DNA from: Sediminihaliea albiluteola | Lineage (GTDB): Bacteria; Pseudomonadota; Gammaproteobacteria; Pseudomonadales; Halieaceae | Length of the DNA stretch: 64,000 nt | NCBI RefSeq assembly: GCF_014077625.1 | Contig: NZ_JACFXU010000015.1 | Coordinates: 1-64,000 of the forward strand | Reading direction: 5' to 3' | Shown: positions 24,217 to 32,934 of the stretch, in pieces | Layout of the letters: the number at the start of each line of letters is the position of its first letter | Numbering within the stretch: the first letter of the stretch is position 1 | Made by a program: the position numbers and the translations under genes | Notes under the pieces: generated by a model | Database searches by the model: none | Told to the model about the DNA's origin: nothing | The model's input: only the letters and a program-made list of their open reading frames with translations

Positions 24217-26439
24217 ATGCAAGGTAAGTTGCTCAAAAAAACATTGCTAGCCACTGCTTTGGTTCCACTTTTGGCTCCCGCTACAGTTTTGGCTCAGGGG
24301 GAACGCGTCGCACTAGAAGAGGTTATCGTATCGGCGCAGAGGCGCCAGCAAAGTTTGCAGGAAGTTCCTATATCGATTACTGCATTTGATAACAGCAGTA
24401 TCGAAACCTATCGCATCACTAATTTAGTAGACCTCAATACTTTAGTACCTAACCTTTCAGCTGTTGAGGGTGCTGGTGGTTCGCGAAGCGTGCTGTTTCA
24501 AATTCGAGGCCTCTATGCCTCAGGAACTGCGCTTGCTGCGGATAGTGGTGTGGCAATTTATCAAGATGGCGTTTATCTCCAGGGGGGGAACGGGGCCTTA
24601 AGTAACTATGCCGAGCTGGAGCGGATTGAGGTGCTGCGTGGGCCGCAAGGGACCCTCTTTGGGCGCAATACTTCCGGTGGTGCAATTCATTTTATTACTA
24701 AAGATCCCACGGGTGAGTTTGGCCTTAAGCAAACACTGACCACAGGCAACCTAAATCTATTTGAATCGAAAACCCGAATCGATAGTCCCCAGTGGGGGCC
24801 GATCAGTATGAGTCTTGACTACACCATAAGTGAGCGTGATGGCCCAGTAAAAAATGATGGTGCGGGCTTTGTTGCTGATTTTTCCGCTCAAGGTGCTGGC
24901 AAATATAAATCACCAAAACGCCTCGGTGACGACAAGACACATACCCTGCTTCTGGGTGTTGAATTTGATCTCAACGATAAGCTCGATATGATTTACAAGT
25001 TTGATTACGTGGACATGAAGTCTACACCTGCAGCAGCGGGCATTGTTGCAGCTGATAGCTCTATCCAGCCTTTAATTGGGCCCTCGTTTGGGCGCAAGCG
25101 TCCCAAATCTGTAAACAACTCATTTCATATGCCCATTAACCAAATCAAACAGGGCCATAACCTAACGCTTCAATATGAGCTCAGTGACACGCTTTCATTC
25201 CGCAATATACTTTCTTACCGTGAATCCTTTCTCGACAGTCGAGGCTTTACCCTCGATGGCCTGGGGCAGTTTGCGCCAGTTGTCGTCGTGTTTGCAGTGA
25301 CCAGTGGTCAGGAGTCTGAGCAGGTCAGTGAAGAAATGCAGCTTATCTGGGATACCGATAACTACACCCTTACTACCGGGTTTCTCTATTACGGTCTAGA
25401 TCAGTCTGCGGGTGGCTACGGCCATGTACCCAATGCCTTTTACGGTTCAGCGCCTCCGGCAGTTACACTTTTCCCCGGATCAAATTACGCCATTCAGTCG
25501 ACGGCTGAAACAGAGTCCTATGCAGTTTACGGGCAGTGGGAATATCGATTCAACGAAGAGTGGGAGCTTGTGTTAGGGGCTCGAGTTACCAATGATAAGA
25601 AAGATTACGAAGACCGCACCCTTTTAACTGGTGAAGTTGTCTATGTGTCATACGATGAAACTGAGCCCACGTTCTTGATGGGGCTTAACTATCAGCCCGC
25701 TGAAAATATGATGCTGTTTGCTAAAGCATCCAATGGCTATATTTCAGGGGGTGTGGTGTCAGGGTTGGCTTACGAGCCCGAGAAGGCCAAGTCATATGAA
25801 ATTGGTATGAAGACGGATTGGCTTGAGCGAACCCTGCAAACAAACTTGTCTATTTTCTCAGTCGACTATCAAGACCAGCAGTTTGTGACATCGGGTAGCC
25901 AGGTGAAGCCACCGATTCCAGCTGCGCAAGCTATCGTGAATGCCGGCGATACTAAGGCGAAAGGTTTCGAACTTGAGACAACTTGGCTACCACTGAATAA
26001 CCTGACACTGGCGTGGAATTTAGGTTATTTAGACTTTAAGTTTAAGACCTTAGACTTGGAGCTCTTAGGTACGGCGCCATCGCCGCACTTGCGCCCAGAC
26101 TGGACCTCAACCGTAAGGGCAGACTACTTGGCTGAGTCTTTAGTGGGCAATTTAGATTTCCGTTTTCACCTTGATGCATCATATCGCTCGGAAGAGTGGA
26201 GCTCTTCACGCGCAGTCGACTATTCCGATACCGGTAAAAATGATTCAGTGTGGCGCTTAAATGCGCAGATATCGGTTGAGGAAATCAAAATAGGTGAGGG
26301 GAGTTTCAGGGTGGCTGTGTGGGGCCGCAACCTGACCGACAGTGACTTGCCAGCTAATATGAACGTTCTTGGTCCCGTCATCGCAGGTACCTACGAACCG
26401 CCACGGACCTATGGTGTCGATTTGACCTACGAGTTTTAG
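24217..26439 (+). CDS. TonB-dependent outer-membrane receptor
   Basis: A 740-residue receptor. It has a signal peptide (hydrophobic LLATALVPLLAPATVLA, ending at about residue 26), a plug domain (EEVIVSAQRRQQSLQEVP to GRNTSGGAIHFITKDP) and a 22-strand-type barrel ending in aromatic Phe (YEF). EEVIVSAQRR is the usual TonB-interaction region of Sphingomonad/Cellvibrionales-type catabolic receptors. The ATG at 24217, with GAGGTG 6 nt upstream, is preferred over a TTG at 24196. Located after the dehydrogenase operon but behind its terminator, it probably imports the pathway's bulky hydrophobic substrate; the ligand is not predictable. Confidence 0.94.
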   Translation: MQGKLLKKTLLATALVPLLAPATVLAQGERVALEEVIVSAQRRQQSLQEVPISITAFDNSSIETYRITNLVDLNTLVPNLSAVEGAGGSRSVLFQIRGLYASGTALAADSGVAIYQDGVYLQGGNGALSNYAELERIEVLRGPQGTLFGRNTSGGAIHFITKDPTGEFGLKQTLTTGNLNLFESKTRIDSPQWGPISMSLDYTISERDGPVKNDGAGFVADFSAQGAGKYKSPKRLGDDKTHTLLLGVEFDLNDKLDMIYKFDYVDMKSTPAAAGIVAADSSIQPLIGPSFGRKRPKSVNNSFHMPINQIKQGHNLTLQYELSDTLSFRNILSYRESFLDSRGFTLDGLGQFAPVVVVFAVTSGQESEQVSEEMQLIWDTDNYTLTTGFLYYGLDQSAGGYGHVPNAFYGSAPPAVTLFPGSNYAIQSTAETESYAVYGQWEYRFNEEWELVLGARVTNDKKDYEDRTLLTGEVVYVSYDETEPTFLMGLNYQPAENMMLFAKASNGYISGGVVSGLAYEPEKAKSYEIGMKTDWLERTLQTNLSIFSVDYQDQQFVTSGSQVKPPIPAAQAIVNAGDTKAKGFELETTWLPLNNLTLAWNLGYLDFKFKTLDLELLGTAPSPHLRPDWTSTVRADYLAESLVGNLDFRFHLDASYRSEEWSSSRAVDYSDTGKNDSVWRLNAQISVEEIKIGEGSFRVAVWGRNLTDSDLPANMNVLGPVIAGTYEPPRTYGVDLTYEF

Positions 26440-26466
26440 ACTTAGTAGCTCCATCACTTAGCCTTC

Positions 26467-26506
26467 AAACAGGGCTCTAGCGCATCGTCGTGCTAGGGCC
26501 CTGTTT
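26467..26506. terminator. Strong bidirectional hairpin after TonB receptor
   Basis: A 15-bp stem (26467-26481 with 26492-26506, one T-G wobble) and a 10-nt loop. The outer arm is AAACAGGGC paired with GCCCTGTTT, giving a short U-run in either direction. It separates the receptor gene from the converging DUF35 operon; the remaining bases to 26721 show no gene. Confidence 0.85.
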
Positions 26507-26721
26507 ACTTATGAGCCACAGTAACTGTGCCGCAAGCATAATATGGCCCCTTTATTGGTAGATCCACAATACCCGTCAATAAAAGTTTAAGGCCGGGCCG
26601 GGTTCAGTATGAACACTATTAGCCTGTGAATAATCCGATATGACTGTCGAGTAAGACAGCCGGCGGTATTCAATGATATCGCTTAATGTAGGGAGCGGAG
26701 TAGAAATAAGCAGCTGGGTGA

Positions 26722-27141
26722 TTAGCTCTTTTGTAGTAAAAATAAAGGGGCTTGATAGAGCTCACCAGAGCCTGCTTTGAGCTTTCTAAAGGTTACTTGC
26801 ACTGGTAAATCACAAGCTACATCTTCGGCTTGGCAATCGACTAGTTGAGATACTAGACGTACGCTGGGGTCTTCTTCGAGAGCAATAAGAGCGGGAATAA
26901 AAGGTAACCAGTCAGCATACTCAGGGAAGAGTGGGCGGCGCACCACAGTGAAGGCAGCCACAGTGCCGCGGCCTGAAAGTTCTCGCCAGAGTAAGTCTTC
27001 GCCACAGTCGGGGCAGCTCTGCTGTGGGTACCACACTAGCTTTCCAGATGAAGGGCAGCAGGGTAACTCTAGACGCCCCTGTGCCGCAGCTCGCCAAAAG
27101 GGGGCGGTCAGTTGGGCCTGCATATCTGGCGTGATAGTCAT
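26722..27141 (-). CDS. DUF35 / OB-fold acyl-CoA-associated protein
   Basis: A 139-residue protein with an N-terminal rubredoxin-like zinc ribbon and an OB-fold (GRGTVAAFTVVRRPLFPEYADWLPF). The second zinc knuckle is normal (Cys43-x2-Cys46). The first is unusual: Cys28 and Cys29 are adjacent in CCPSSG rather than CxxC, so metal binding may be altered. DUF35 proteins pair with thiolase-fold partners; in ChsH2/Ltp2 they form a steroid side-chain retro-aldolase. It starts 1 bp after the thiolase-fold gene, consistent with a stoichiometric complex. Confidence 0.88.
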   Translation of the reverse strand: MTITPDMQAQLTAPFWRAAAQGRLELPCCPSSGKLVWYPQQSCPDCGEDLLWRELSGRGTVAAFTVVRRPLFPEYADWLPFIPALIALEEDPSVRLVSQLVDCQAEDVACDLPVQVTFRKLKAGSGELYQAPLFLLQKS

Positions 27142-27142
27142 C

Positions 27143-28345
27143 TTAGCCTCTACTTAAAATAAGGGTTGACGATTCATCGGCGGTAAAACCGGCGTAGGCT
27201 GCGAGCTCAGCGGCATCGACTTGATTGATGGCCTTGCCTCGGAGTTGCTTGACCAGTTCGATGACATGAGCAATGCCTAGGACATAGGCATGCGATAGAA
27301 GGCCACCGTGGGTGTTAGTGGGTAGTCCACCAGATGCACGCGGTCTATCGTAGCGCAAGCGACCACCTTCGACGAAGGCTCCCCCTTCACCTTTGGCGCA
27401 AAAGCCCATGTCTTCAATTTGCATTAAGGCAGTGATTGAGAAGCAATCGTATACTCCCAGGACATCAATATCGCTGGCCTGCACGCCTGCCATGTTAAAT
27501 GCGCCTGGTGCGGCAAAGCCCTGTGGGGTACTGCTCAGATCCTGTTGCTGAGAAATATAGGGCGCGTTATCAATAATGCCATGACCGATGCCTTCAACAA
27601 TGACCGGTTTTTGAGCGAGGTCTCTGGCTCGCTCGACTGTCGTCATGATGAAGGCGCCGCCGCCATCTGAAATCAAGCAGCAATCTTCAATACGAAGTGG
27701 GTCCGCGAGAGTTGGACGTGCTAGGTAATCATCTAGGCTAAGTTCTTTGTCACGCATGATGGCATCAGGGTGGCGGTTAGCGTGTGCTCTAAAAGTTGTA
27801 ACCAATTCTCCGAGTTGTGCTGCAGTGGTGCCATATTCATGCATGTGCCGGCTGGCGAAAGTTGCAAAATAAATCGGTTGCGGAAACCAACCAAAAGGTA
27901 TTTCCAGCTGCGCTTTGATTAGCTCTGAAGCGTGCCAAGCCCCTGGCCCGCCAGCCATTTGTGGCCTTCTGGTAGCCCAGTCGACAGCAAAGCTATTGAC
28001 GATATATTTTGCCTCACCGCGTCGCAAAGCCTCGGCAGCTTGGTAGGCCGCTGTCGCAGCCCATACCATCCCGCCGCCTTCCGTGCTTTCCCAGAGCTGA
28101 TGACTGGTGCCGAAGTGCTGATGAAAGTCTTCCCCGGTGAAGGCTTCAGGCATCATGCCACTATACATCACGCCATCGATGTCACTGGGACTCAATCCGG
28201 CATCACTGATTGCGCGCTCAATGGCCTGCGCCGCAATGGTTTTACTGTCGCGTCCAGAGGGACCGCTGTACTCTGACTCCCCAATACCTGCGATAGCCAC
28301 AGCTCCGCGGATACTGTTAAAGTGCGTACTTTTACCCCAACTCAT
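27143..28345 (-). CDS. Thiolase-fold lipid-transfer protein, Ltp2-aldolase-like
   Basis: A 400-residue thiolase-superfamily protein. It keeps the fold landmarks (AIAGIGESEYSG, AIERAISDAGLSPSDIDGVMYSG, VQASDIDVLGVYDCFS) but has no Cys at the nucleophile position: the segment reads ESTEGGGMVW. The C-terminal motif is NTHGGLLSHAYVLG, as in Ltp2-type proteins, instead of GHPxGATG. It is therefore unlikely to be a true thiolase and probably performs a retro-aldol cleavage of a hydroxyacyl-CoA side chain with the adjacent DUF35 protein. The steroid nature of the substrate is inferred. Confidence 0.87.
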   Translation of the reverse strand: MSWGKSTHFNSIRGAVAIAGIGESEYSGPSGRDSKTIAAQAIERAISDAGLSPSDIDGVMYSGMMPEAFTGEDFHQHFGTSHQLWESTEGGGMVWAATAAYQAAEALRRGEAKYIVNSFAVDWATRRPQMAGGPGAWHASELIKAQLEIPFGWFPQPIYFATFASRHMHEYGTTAAQLGELVTTFRAHANRHPDAIMRDKELSLDDYLARPTLADPLRIEDCCLISDGGGAFIMTTVERARDLAQKPVIVEGIGHGIIDNAPYISQQQDLSSTPQGFAAPGAFNMAGVQASDIDVLGVYDCFSITALMQIEDMGFCAKGEGGAFVEGGRLRYDRPRASGGLPTNTHGGLLSHAYVLGIAHVIELVKQLRGKAINQVDAAELAAYAGFTADESSTLILSRG

Positions 28346-28365
28346 ATAGTCTTCCTTGAATGACC

Positions 28366-29967
28366 TCAGCGCTGGGGCCGAAAGTCAGATTTCTTCATGT
28401 CCCAAGTTTGTGAGCTGATGCCCATTTCCCGCAATTTAAACTTTTGTATTTTATTAGTGGGGGTATAGGGCAAGGCTTCGCGCAGCTCGATGAAGCGTGG
28501 GACAAAATAGTAGGGCGCATTGTCGTTGATAAAACGGGCCAATTCCACAGGCTCTACTTCCTGTCCTGGCGCCAGCACGACGTCTAGCTTTATTTCAGCT
28601 TCACTCGCTAATTCTTCCGAGGGGATACCGACAACGGCAGCCTGGGAGACTGCAGGATGCTTAAGGGCAACGGCCTCTACCTGCATGGAAGATACGTTGC
28701 GGCCTTTATAGCGAATAAAGTCATTCTTACGGTCGACAAAGAAGTACTCGCCATCCTCATCCATGCGACCTAAGTCGCCAGTTCTGTACCACTCACCGAA
28801 ATATGCCTTCTCAGTGGCTTCCGGGTTGTTAAAGTAGCCATTAAAAATGATGTACTCTTTTTTAGGGCGCACACAAAACTCACCCGTCTGGCCTACAGCT
28901 ACTTCATTGCCATCATCATCAAGTAGCTTCAGTTCTAAGTGCTCATGGCACTGACCAAGAGAGTTTGCTTTCAATGTCATATCGCTGTTTCTGTTGAGCA
29001 GTGACATGACTTCACTCTGACCATAGCCCTGGTTAATTTTTTCAATACCAAAGCGCTCGCAAAAAGGCTGCAATAACTCTTCTGGCATTGGCACCATCTG
29101 GGCGACTCGCAGTGGGTTGTCGCGGTCGTTATGTTTTGGCTCTTGCTGCCACAGGAAGATGTGCATTGCACCTAAGGTAAAGGTTTGTGTGGCACCGTAA
29201 TAACGTATTCGATCCCAGAATGTTGTGACAGAAAATACGGGATCCATGGCGCAGGTTATTCCAGCTACCAGGGCCCGATAAATGTTAGCTGCCCAGGCCG
29301 CTGAGTTATACAGCGGCAAACAGTTATAAGTAATGTCACCCGCTCGAGTATCGAAATTTTTAATACCCGACTCAGCTGTGCAAATCCAAAGATTGTGACT
29401 TTGCATGACCCCCTTAGGTTTGCCCGTTGTTCCGGAGGTCCAAAGGATGGCGGCGGTGTCGCCATAATGGATCGAATCGAGCTTAGGCTCTGAAGCGTCG
29501 AGCTTGTCAAAATCACTCAGATAGGCAGTAGCCAGTGTGTCCTTATTGTTGTCCCCCTTAACTAAAAGTTTTTTGCAGTTTAGTTTAGCGAAGACTTTAG
29601 TCAGAGCGCTTAGGTGCTCTGTATCGCTGACAATCAACTGGGCCAGGCTATCGTTAATGCTATCTAGCAACCAGTCACCCCTGTAGTCGGTATTAATCGG
29701 GACCCAGATGGCTCCGAGTTTATTGATTGCCAGTGTCAAAAATACATATTCGACACAACTGCCCATGTAGATCGCGACGCGATCACCTGCAGCTATACCT
29801 AGCTTTTTAAGCCCACTTGCGTAGCGATTGACGATCACATTGCTATCTTTAAAACTGTAGCGCATTTCGCCACTGGCTAGAAAGCAGGTGTCCCCATTAT
29901 GTTGAGCCTGCAATGCTAAGACTCGGCTCAAGTTGCGATCACTGGGAGAACTAAGATCGATGTTCAT
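28366..29967 (-). CDS. Acyl-CoA synthetase (AMP-forming, FadD/CaiC-like)
   Basis: A 533-residue adenylate-forming enzyme. Motifs: the P-loop TSGTTGKPKGVMQSH (about 175-189), GYGQSE, YRTGDLGRMDEDG, and the catalytic C-domain Lys in PTNKIQKFKLRE. It activates a carboxylic acid to its CoA thioester using ATP; specificity is not evident. It sits between the Rieske oxygenase (4-bp gap) and the Ltp2-like gene (20-bp gap) in one operon, so it likely activates an acidic side chain of the ring substrate before cleavage. Confidence 0.94.
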   Translation of the reverse strand: MNIDLSSPSDRNLSRVLALQAQHNGDTCFLASGEMRYSFKDSNVIVNRYASGLKKLGIAAGDRVAIYMGSCVEYVFLTLAINKLGAIWVPINTDYRGDWLLDSINDSLAQLIVSDTEHLSALTKVFAKLNCKKLLVKGDNNKDTLATAYLSDFDKLDASEPKLDSIHYGDTAAILWTSGTTGKPKGVMQSHNLWICTAESGIKNFDTRAGDITYNCLPLYNSAAWAANIYRALVAGITCAMDPVFSVTTFWDRIRYYGATQTFTLGAMHIFLWQQEPKHNDRDNPLRVAQMVPMPEELLQPFCERFGIEKINQGYGQSEVMSLLNRNSDMTLKANSLGQCHEHLELKLLDDDGNEVAVGQTGEFCVRPKKEYIIFNGYFNNPEATEKAYFGEWYRTGDLGRMDEDGEYFFVDRKNDFIRYKGRNVSSMQVEAVALKHPAVSQAAVVGIPSEELASEAEIKLDVVLAPGQEVEPVELARFINDNAPYYFVPRFIELREALPYTPTNKIQKFKLREMGISSQTWDMKKSDFRPQR

Positions 29968-29971
29968 TAGC

Positions 29972-30913
29972 TCAGGCTTCCTCTACATAAAACTGCTGTG
30001 CCCACTTACGGAACTTGTTAAATGGGCCGTCACCGTCACAGAGTTCGGGTTTTGCTCGGTAGATTTTGTTCTCCCAAATGGGGATGTCGTCCCGAAACTG
30101 CCGGTTCACCTCTTCAACAAAGGCGTGACCAATACGATCGGTTCTCTCGTCCCCCTCGGGGTTGTGGTAGTACACATGATTGACCTGCATCGATAGATCT
30201 TTTTCTATAGGGGCTTGAGTAGAGATCATGAACATTTCGATCAGGGTCGTATACTCAACAACAGCAAATCCAAAACCTGCTGTGTAGGCCGAGAGTGTCC
30301 CTTCAACAGAGCCACGGGAGCTGGGGAAGTGCTGCCTGCTCTCCATGATCATCGAATGGCCCTCAAAGGCCATTTTGTCATATTCGGCCGGGCCAGGATG
30401 TTGGTGTATGGTCTGAAAGTGAGCTGAATCCACTGTGTTTTCTGCCATTTCTTGGAGGCAGGTCTTGATGGTATGGGCCTGGCTAAAGGGGCCTTTAAAT
30501 GCCTTGTCTTCCAGTTTGGGTACTTTGGGCAGCTCGAATAAGGGTTGCTTTTCTTGGGGGTGGTACCAAGCCATTATCCAGTTGTAATGCTGTACTACGG
30601 GGTAGGTGCTTAGGCAGGCATTTTCATTAATGCGCTTGGCATAGGGAATAGCAGCCACAGAGCCATCGGTATTAAAACGCCAGGCATGGAAGGGGCATTC
30701 AATAGTGTTGTCCTTTACCACACCGCCAACCGCTATATTGGCTCCTAAGTGTGGGCAATAGGCATCTTGTACGTGGTAGCCACCTTGCATATCCCGCCAC
30801 AGAACAAGGTCTCGGCTAAATCGACGCAAAGGCTGAAGCTGGCCTGGTTCTAGCTCCGTTGAGTCACAGATGTAAAACCAGCCATAGGGAATGGGGAAGT
30901 CATAACGGCTCAT
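29972..30913 (-). CDS. Rieske non-haem iron oxygenase, DAF-36/KshA-like
   Basis: A 313-residue oxygenase. The Rieske [2Fe-2S] motif is Cys53-Pro-His55 and Cys73-Pro-Phe-His76, in a CPHLGANIAVGG context. The mononuclear iron site is the Asp-x2-His-x4-His pattern in NTVDSAHFQTIH. The CPHLGAN and CPFHAW context resembles cholesterol 7-desaturase (DAF-36/Neverland) and 3-ketosteroid 9-alpha-hydroxylase. A steroid or other polycyclic substrate is inferred, and an unlinked reductase is needed. It is first in a four-gene operon controlled from the TetR palindrome at 30961. Confidence 0.88.
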   Translation of the reverse strand: MSRYDFPIPYGWFYICDSTELEPGQLQPLRRFSRDLVLWRDMQGGYHVQDAYCPHLGANIAVGGVVKDNTIECPFHAWRFNTDGSVAAIPYAKRINENACLSTYPVVQHYNWIMAWYHPQEKQPLFELPKVPKLEDKAFKGPFSQAHTIKTCLQEMAENTVDSAHFQTIHQHPGPAEYDKMAFEGHSMIMESRQHFPSSRGSVEGTLSAYTAGFGFAVVEYTTLIEMFMISTQAPIEKDLSMQVNHVYYHNPEGDERTDRIGHAFVEEVNRQFRDDIPIWENKIYRAKPELCDGDGPFNKFRKWAQQFYVEEA

Positions 30914-30960
30914 AATATAGTCCTGCTTGTCAGAGGTGGTGGCTAGGGGGTATCAGTTTC

Positions 30961-31008
30961 ACTGACAGATCTGTCAGTACTATAGAGTGTCGTAAACTTA
31001 TATGTCAA
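30961..31008 (-). promoter_or_regulatory. Rieske-operon promoter with TetR palindromic operator
   Basis: On the minus strand TTGACA (31003-31008) and TATAGT (30979-30984) are spaced by 18 bp. Immediately downstream, at the expected transcription start, is a perfect 18-bp palindrome ACTGACAGATCTGTCAGT (30961-30978). A TetR-family gene starts 73 bp away on the plus strand. The layout predicts repression of the Rieske operon and possibly autoregulation. Confidence 0.78.
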
Positions 31009-31050
31009 TATTAAGTTTTAATGTAAATGTTTTTTTGTTGAGGGTTTCAG

Positions 31051-31695
31051 ATGGGATTGAAGGAAAGGCCTGCAGTTTCTCGAGTTGAGCAGAGGGAGCA
31101 GACCAAGTCGCGGATCCTTGAGGCGGCCATGGCATGTTTTGCACGGCTAGGCTTTGAGGGGACCCACTTCAGTCACATTACGGAGCACTGTGGTGTCAAA
31201 CGCTCCACCGTTTTGTATCACTTCCAAAGTAAAGAGAATTTGTGGCGGGAGGCGGTAAAAAGCGTGGTAGAGCGCTTTGATGAGGCCTTTAGTCAATCCT
31301 TAAATCTCTGCGACCCCAGCTCAGATCAGGCTCGTGTTCGTGCCTTGATGAGTGCCTTTATTGATGCTCTGATCGCCGTTCCTCAATATGGGCAAATCTA
31401 CCTTAGAGAAGGTAGTAGTGAGGGGGAGCGTTTAGATTGGTTGGTATCAAACTTTGGCCCACCTCGAGCGATGGCAATTGGCTTTGAGGATAGGCATTTA
31501 CAGGAGCGAATTCGCTTATCCATCGTACGTGATATTCTGGGGGCAAGCTTGATATCAGTGGTAACACTTGGCCCGATGATGGAGGCCTCGCTGGCTGCGG
31601 CCTTAGGAAAAAAGCCAGCGGGCCTACACCCCATGACGGATTACCGAAAGCAAGAGCTGATCGAGGCCCTAATGCTGATAGTTTTCCCTCTGTAG
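31051..31695 (+). CDS. TetR-family transcriptional regulator
   Basis: A 214-residue regulator. HTH at residues about 15-60 (TKSRILEAAMACFARLGFEGTHFSHITEHCGVKRSTVLYHFQSKENL), followed by a helical ligand domain with a C-terminal LGKKPAG segment. GAGGG 5 nt upstream supports the ATG. It is divergent from the Rieske/acyl-CoA synthetase/Ltp2/DUF35 operon across the 18-bp palindrome at 30961, so it is the probable repressor of that operon. The inducer may be an acyl-CoA or free acid intermediate. Confidence 0.92.
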   Translation: MGLKERPAVSRVEQREQTKSRILEAAMACFARLGFEGTHFSHITEHCGVKRSTVLYHFQSKENLWREAVKSVVERFDEAFSQSLNLCDPSSDQARVRALMSAFIDALIAVPQYGQIYLREGSSEGERLDWLVSNFGPPRAMAIGFEDRHLQERIRLSIVRDILGASLISVVTLGPMMEASLAAALGKKPAGLHPMTDYRKQELIEALMLIVFPL

Positions 31696-31712
31696 CCAAG
31701 CTTTAGTGATCG

Positions 31713-31747
31713 CTGGGCAACGATTATTTAAGCAAATCGCTGCCCAG
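31713..31747. terminator. Hairpin after TetR gene
   Basis: CTGGGCA (31713-31719) pairs with TGCCCAG (31741-31747), extended by CGATT/AATCG after one mismatch. It lies 18 bp past the TetR stop, between convergent genes, and lacks a clear U-tract. A smaller CTGCC/GGCAG hairpin at 31765-31779 precedes a T-rich stretch and may act with it. Confidence 0.5.
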
Positions 31748-31849
31748 GCTTCAGTGAGTTATTGCTGCCTGTAGGGCAGTTCTTATTGCTTTGATGCTCG
31801 GGCAAATACAGGTCTTGAAATCAAAACTGATGGGTACTAGAGCCCGGCC

Positions 31850-32632
31850 TTAGTGGGCCACTCCGTTAAGAATGCCCGGGTCTTGGCGTAATTCTCGGCG
31901 CGCCATGGCTTCAAATAAAAATGGAAAACCATTGCTATCTGGCAGAGCGATTTGAGCGACCATTGCTTCGGGTAGTGCGCGACCACCATCGGCTAGTCGA
32001 GCTTGCCAAGCACGCATGCTGCGCCATTCTAGAGTTGCCATCCGCAGGTGAGCCTGGCGAGGATTTTCAGCTAGCACGAGGGCCCCGTGATTAGCTAGGA
32101 GAGCCCACTTAGCATCGCCAATCGCCTCTACTAGCGATCCGGTTATCTTTAGGTCATCGAAGGTGCCGTCGTATTCGCTGAAAACTGGTAGTGGCCCATC
32201 TACGTAAGCACTCGCTTGGTCAAGAGCTGGGGGCGTCTCCCCAAGACAGGCCCAGATACCACTCCACTGAGGATGGTTGTGCATCACTACGTGGGCATCG
32301 GGACGGGCAGCGTGAATTTGCAGGTGCAGGCCAATGGCGGGGGTGATGTTCCATTCGCCGCTAATCACCTCACCCTCTGGAGAAAGGGTAAGAATGTCTG
32401 CTTCGGTGACTTCATCCCACGCTAACTCCCAGGGGTTACTGAGTATTCTGCCGTCAGCGAGCCGCCAAGTGATGTGGCCAGCTAGATGCTCATTCCAGCC
32501 TTCGCGATAGGCAATTCGGCACAGCAGGGCCACCAAGCCTTGCTCAGAGACTTCAGGTAGCAGCGGATAGCGACCTGGTTTTGAGATGTAAGAGCCGATA
32601 GCCTCTCGGTTCAGGTATTGGTATTTATCCAT
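31850..32632 (-). CDS. Class II aldolase/adducin-family protein
   Basis: A 260-residue class II aldolase-fold protein. The zinc ligands are visible as His-Asn-His in VVMHNHPQW and a later His in LANHGALVL, in the NITPAIGLHLQIHAARPDAH context of the family. Members perform retro-aldol cleavage or epimerisation of sugar phosphates, but many near catabolic genes have no known substrate. The start at 32632 has a perfect AGGAGG nearby; an upstream in-frame ATG would add 51 basic, low-similarity residues. It is on the same strand as, and 302 bp downstream of, the GlxA-type regulator. Confidence 0.85.
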   Translation of the reverse strand: MDKYQYLNREAIGSYISKPGRYPLLPEVSEQGLVALLCRIAYREGWNEHLAGHITWRLADGRILSNPWELAWDEVTEADILTLSPEGEVISGEWNITPAIGLHLQIHAARPDAHVVMHNHPQWSGIWACLGETPPALDQASAYVDGPLPVFSEYDGTFDDLKITGSLVEAIGDAKWALLANHGALVLAENPRQAHLRMATLEWRSMRAWQARLADGGRALPEAMVAQIALPDSNGFPFLFEAMARRELRQDPGILNGVAH

Positions 32633-32934
32633 AATAAAATCCTCCTGGTAACAGCATTTCAGGCAGTTAATCATAGGCTTTTTTGGCAACAGAAATCGAA
32701 TTTCATTAATCACTCTTGTCGGTTTTGTGGCACTAGAGAAAAGAGTGTTTTTCAGTAAAAAGCATTGTTGATGAAATCGAATCAATTATACTGGCTTGCG
32801 CCATTTTCTCAGAGTGGCGGTGTCTTGGCTTAACCGCCAGCCCTGCTAATCATAAAGCCTATAGTAGAGTGCCTAGGGATACCGGAGTCCATTGGAGTTT
32901 CTTTTGCCGGTTGACGCCAGAGCCAAGCCGAATT
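32633..32934. other. 302-bp region between GlxA-type regulator and aldolase
   Basis: Leader of the aldolase gene. A 10-bp direct repeat GAAATCGAAT occurs at 32692-32701 and 32773-32782, possibly regulator half-sites. CACTCTT (32711-32717) can pair with AAGAGTG (32741-32747), followed by five Ts on the plus strand. No gene seen. Confidence 0.4.

Noticed and set aside
27143-28345. Annotation as an ordinary degradative thiolase
   Set aside because: The nucleophilic Cys is absent and the C-terminal GHP motif is replaced, in contrast to the true thiolase at 59384.
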